NCBI GenBank assembly: GCA_964019415.1
Contig: OZ025869.1
Span: 13,952,455-14,016,454 of the forward strand
DNA: 64,000 bases
Source of the DNA: Ianthella basta
Taxonomy: Eukaryota > Porifera > Demospongiae > Verongiida > Ianthellidae
Reading direction: 5' to 3'
A program made the position numbers and the translations under genes. Below the pieces are notes generated by a model that was given only the letters and a program-made list of their open reading frames with translations, had not been told where the DNA came from and ran no database searches. Positions 62,235-64,000 of the stretch are shown here, piece after piece (position 1 is the stretch's first letter; every line of letters starts with the position of its first letter).

Positions 62235-63556
62235 AGCGTGTGCTGTCTGAATTGTAAGTTTAGCCGTCAGCATCACTGCATGACATTTTGGCACCGGTTG
62301 GAATCAAGAGAACACCATGCATTCTGTACTGTTTTCAGCTGCCCAATAGAATTTCCCAGCTAGCTATAGACAGTACGTATGCTATAGTCTGAAGTGACCA
62401 CACCAGTATTACATGAATTCTCGAATCTGTGTTATTCAACATACTACGCGACTTAGCTATGCTATTGAGACTTGAATGAAATAGCTATGTTATATCATAT
62501 CATATTCCAAATCTTAACACTTAATGATTTGTTAATTCTTTACAGCAACAGGATGAGAGGAGAAGTGTGCTTGAAGTGGCACCGAGGGGCAATACAGTAC
62601 TTTTTGGGTCGCTTGTCCCGACTGGATGTTTGCAAGTCTAGTTCAAGCAGTGATGGTTGGAATGAGGAAGAATGGTATAAGCATATGCGAATGATTTGAG
62701 GCTAAGAATGGCTTGGACATTTCCATACCAAGAGAAAAATGCCTCCACGATAAGTAAATAGACAGCATGGGGGCTAAACAGACTTGTACCATTTGCGTGC
62801 AATGGTTTTCTGAACCTGTATTCCAGACTATTGTGAAAACTATCAAATCACAATCAGTCAGTGATTCAAGCCTTCACCACATACCCTGAATCTCCTGTAC
62901 ACTCTCTGCCAACAGAATTAGATGTACTAAAGGTCTAGCCAAAATGACGTCATTTAGGTCAATAAACAATAAGCGATGACTGATTGCAACCATCCAGTCT
63001 GAACAACTGACCCAAAAGTACTGTAGGGTTGTTGTGAATGTCCTTCAACTTGCAGCACACCTTTGAACTTTGACCCCACTTGACACCACAAGCGGGGACC
63101 TAAACTGTAGTGCATTTGCCACACCAACACTGAGACCACAGTTCAGAGATGAGCTGTGAGCTAAATGACCTTCACAACAACCATTTAGCAAAACTGTTGT
63201 GTGCACTACCACGATACTCAAAAGAAAGGACAGGAATCTGTTTGGGACTTTGCACAGGAGAGCACCTAAGAATTGAATTCCTATGATTGCATAGCCAGCT
63301 ATAGCTCAGCACAGTTAGGTAAGTTATGGTGTTCTTAACATAACAACACCCACACATGATAGGAGCTAAGTGCGCTATGTCATGGCCTGCAGCTCCGATG
63401 TATGGCCTTACAAGGTACATAAGAGAATTTATGAGTCACAGAATACAAGCATTCATAGCCTGTTCGATATTGCTATAAATATAGGTGCAGGCTTTCAAAC
63501 CTTCATTTGTGGCAACTGTGTTATATAGGGATATCTCAGTGTTATTATTCGTATCA
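62235..63556. repeat. Diverged segmental copy of 5990-6920 ending in the family promoter block
   Basis: Landmarks shared with 5990-6920 include TAAGTTTAGCC, CATCACTGCATGACATTTTG, CAAAACTGTT-like tracts, AGAGAATTTATGAGTCACAG, and the block GCTTTCAAACCTTCAT to CAGTGTTATTATTCGT. Insertions of unknown type lengthen this copy. Confidence 0.65.
63522..63527 (+). promoter_or_regulatory. TATA box of the 63557 gene
   Basis: TATATA 30-35 bp upstream of the ATG, in the same sequence context as the TATA box at 6854. Confidence 0.55.
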
Positions 63557-63763
63557 ATGGCTTCTGCTGCTGGGACTGCTGTAGGGGCAGCAACAGTTGT
63601 CAAAGCTGTTCTAGAAGTAGCCAAAGGTGGTGTTGAAGATGTAGCCGGTATTGTAGAGAATGGAGATAAAGTGGTCAAAGCAGTGGAAGGATTCAGCTCA
63701 AGTCAGTCATGCCAGTCAGAAGAATACAAAGGGAGGCATGATCTTAGCTACACCTCCAACTGA
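63557..63763 (+). CDS. First exon of another effector-family gene, cut by the window edge
   Basis: The ATG follows the family promoter block. The peptide (MASAAGTAVGAATVVKAVLE, then VEDVAGIVENGDKVVKAVEG) resembles the amphipathic N-terminus of the 26092 protein. A possible phase-1 donor, TCAA|GTCAGT at about 63699, may end the exon; read straight through, the frame ends after 68 residues at 63763. Downstream coding sequence would lie beyond the window. Alternatively the locus is a stub left by duplication. Confidence 0.45.
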   Translation: MASAAGTAVGAATVVKAVLEVAKGGVEDVAGIVENGDKVVKAVEGFSSSQSCQSEEYKGRHDLSYTSN

Positions 63764-64000
63764 AGATCAAGATCAAGCCCATACATCCATAAAGGAAAGT
63801 AAAATGGGATACACTATATGCAGCTACGTACCTTTGGGAAGAACCTGGGCTAGGGTGAGTTGTGAAAAGTACCACATGGCCCTGCACTGGGAATTAAGGC
63901 AGAGAAAGAGAAGAAGCAGATAAAATTGGCCAAGATTCTATATAACATACTACAGACTGAAGTTACATCACATTAACGCACGTCTTTTAACAGAGTAGGA

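Overview
The window is eukaryotic, and probably from an early-branching animal; a demosponge is my best guess. The evidence is spliced genes with GT-AG introns, TATA-type promoters, metazoan CARD, Kunitz, TIL and WAP domains, animal-type transposons (hAT, pogo, RTE-like LINE, MITEs) and long CA/GT microsatellites. The phylum is an inference. It rests mainly on the module in the middle of the 36366 gene, which resembles one I associate with expanded sponge and cnidarian families. There are no operons and no prokaryotic features.

Most of the window is one expanding gene family. Its core is an effector-like domain: an N-terminal helical segment with a conserved FLDxVxDVxYY-type motif, a cysteine-containing helix, a central two-segment hydrophobic or glycine-rich hairpin, and a C-terminal helical segment containing KxEASFR and CxDSY motifs. 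At least fifteen copies, intact or decayed, can be seen. Five CARD exons lie among them (18833, 32246, 36366, 47384, 55106), and every one ends in a phase-1 splice donor. Where a following effector exon is preserved it starts in phase 1, so the CARD is fused in frame to the putative membrane effector (genes A, B and D). Gene D also carries a middle module with a predicted alpha/beta, possibly TRADD-N-like, segment. Two intact effector-only genes (6924 and 26092) have their own TATA boxes, and a third locus starts at the right edge (63557). The pattern suggests a fast-evolving innate-immunity or cell-death locus in which CARD adaptors drive a hairpin effector. That function is inferred.

Layout: 1-2444 dead hAT transposase. 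2445-6850 repeats, a MITE, and an effector relic carrying a hammerhead-like short retroelement. 6854-12040 intact effector-only gene and three decayed copies. 13202-14732 a five-exon secreted protease inhibitor (signal peptide, Kunitz, Kunitz, TIL, WAP) on the minus strand. 16137-16752 effector pseudogene. 17935-24050 gene A, with a 3.4 kb pogo-type element in its only intron. 25982-27024 intact effector-only gene. 29130-31863 decayed copies. 32246-32531 orphan CARD exon. 32740-34530 nested terminal-inverted-repeat transposons carrying a RecQ-helicase-like fragment. 34862-35058 a PHD-finger exon. 36366-38419 gene D. 38660-46590 segmental duplicates, a MITE with a 9-bp target duplication, a recent 1.25 kb tandem duplication and microsatellites. 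46598-53560 gene B, a duplicate of the gene A unit, with a foldback element and an intact RTE-like LINE in its intron. 55106-59405 a degenerate CARD/effector locus (E). 59525-64000 mostly repeats, with a new first exon near the end.

The A and B units are paralogous over several kb, including upstream sequence, the microsatellite, the CARD exon, the intron and the effector exon. Different transposons have since enlarged each intron. Paralogous empty sites within this one window date several insertions and define their target-site duplications.
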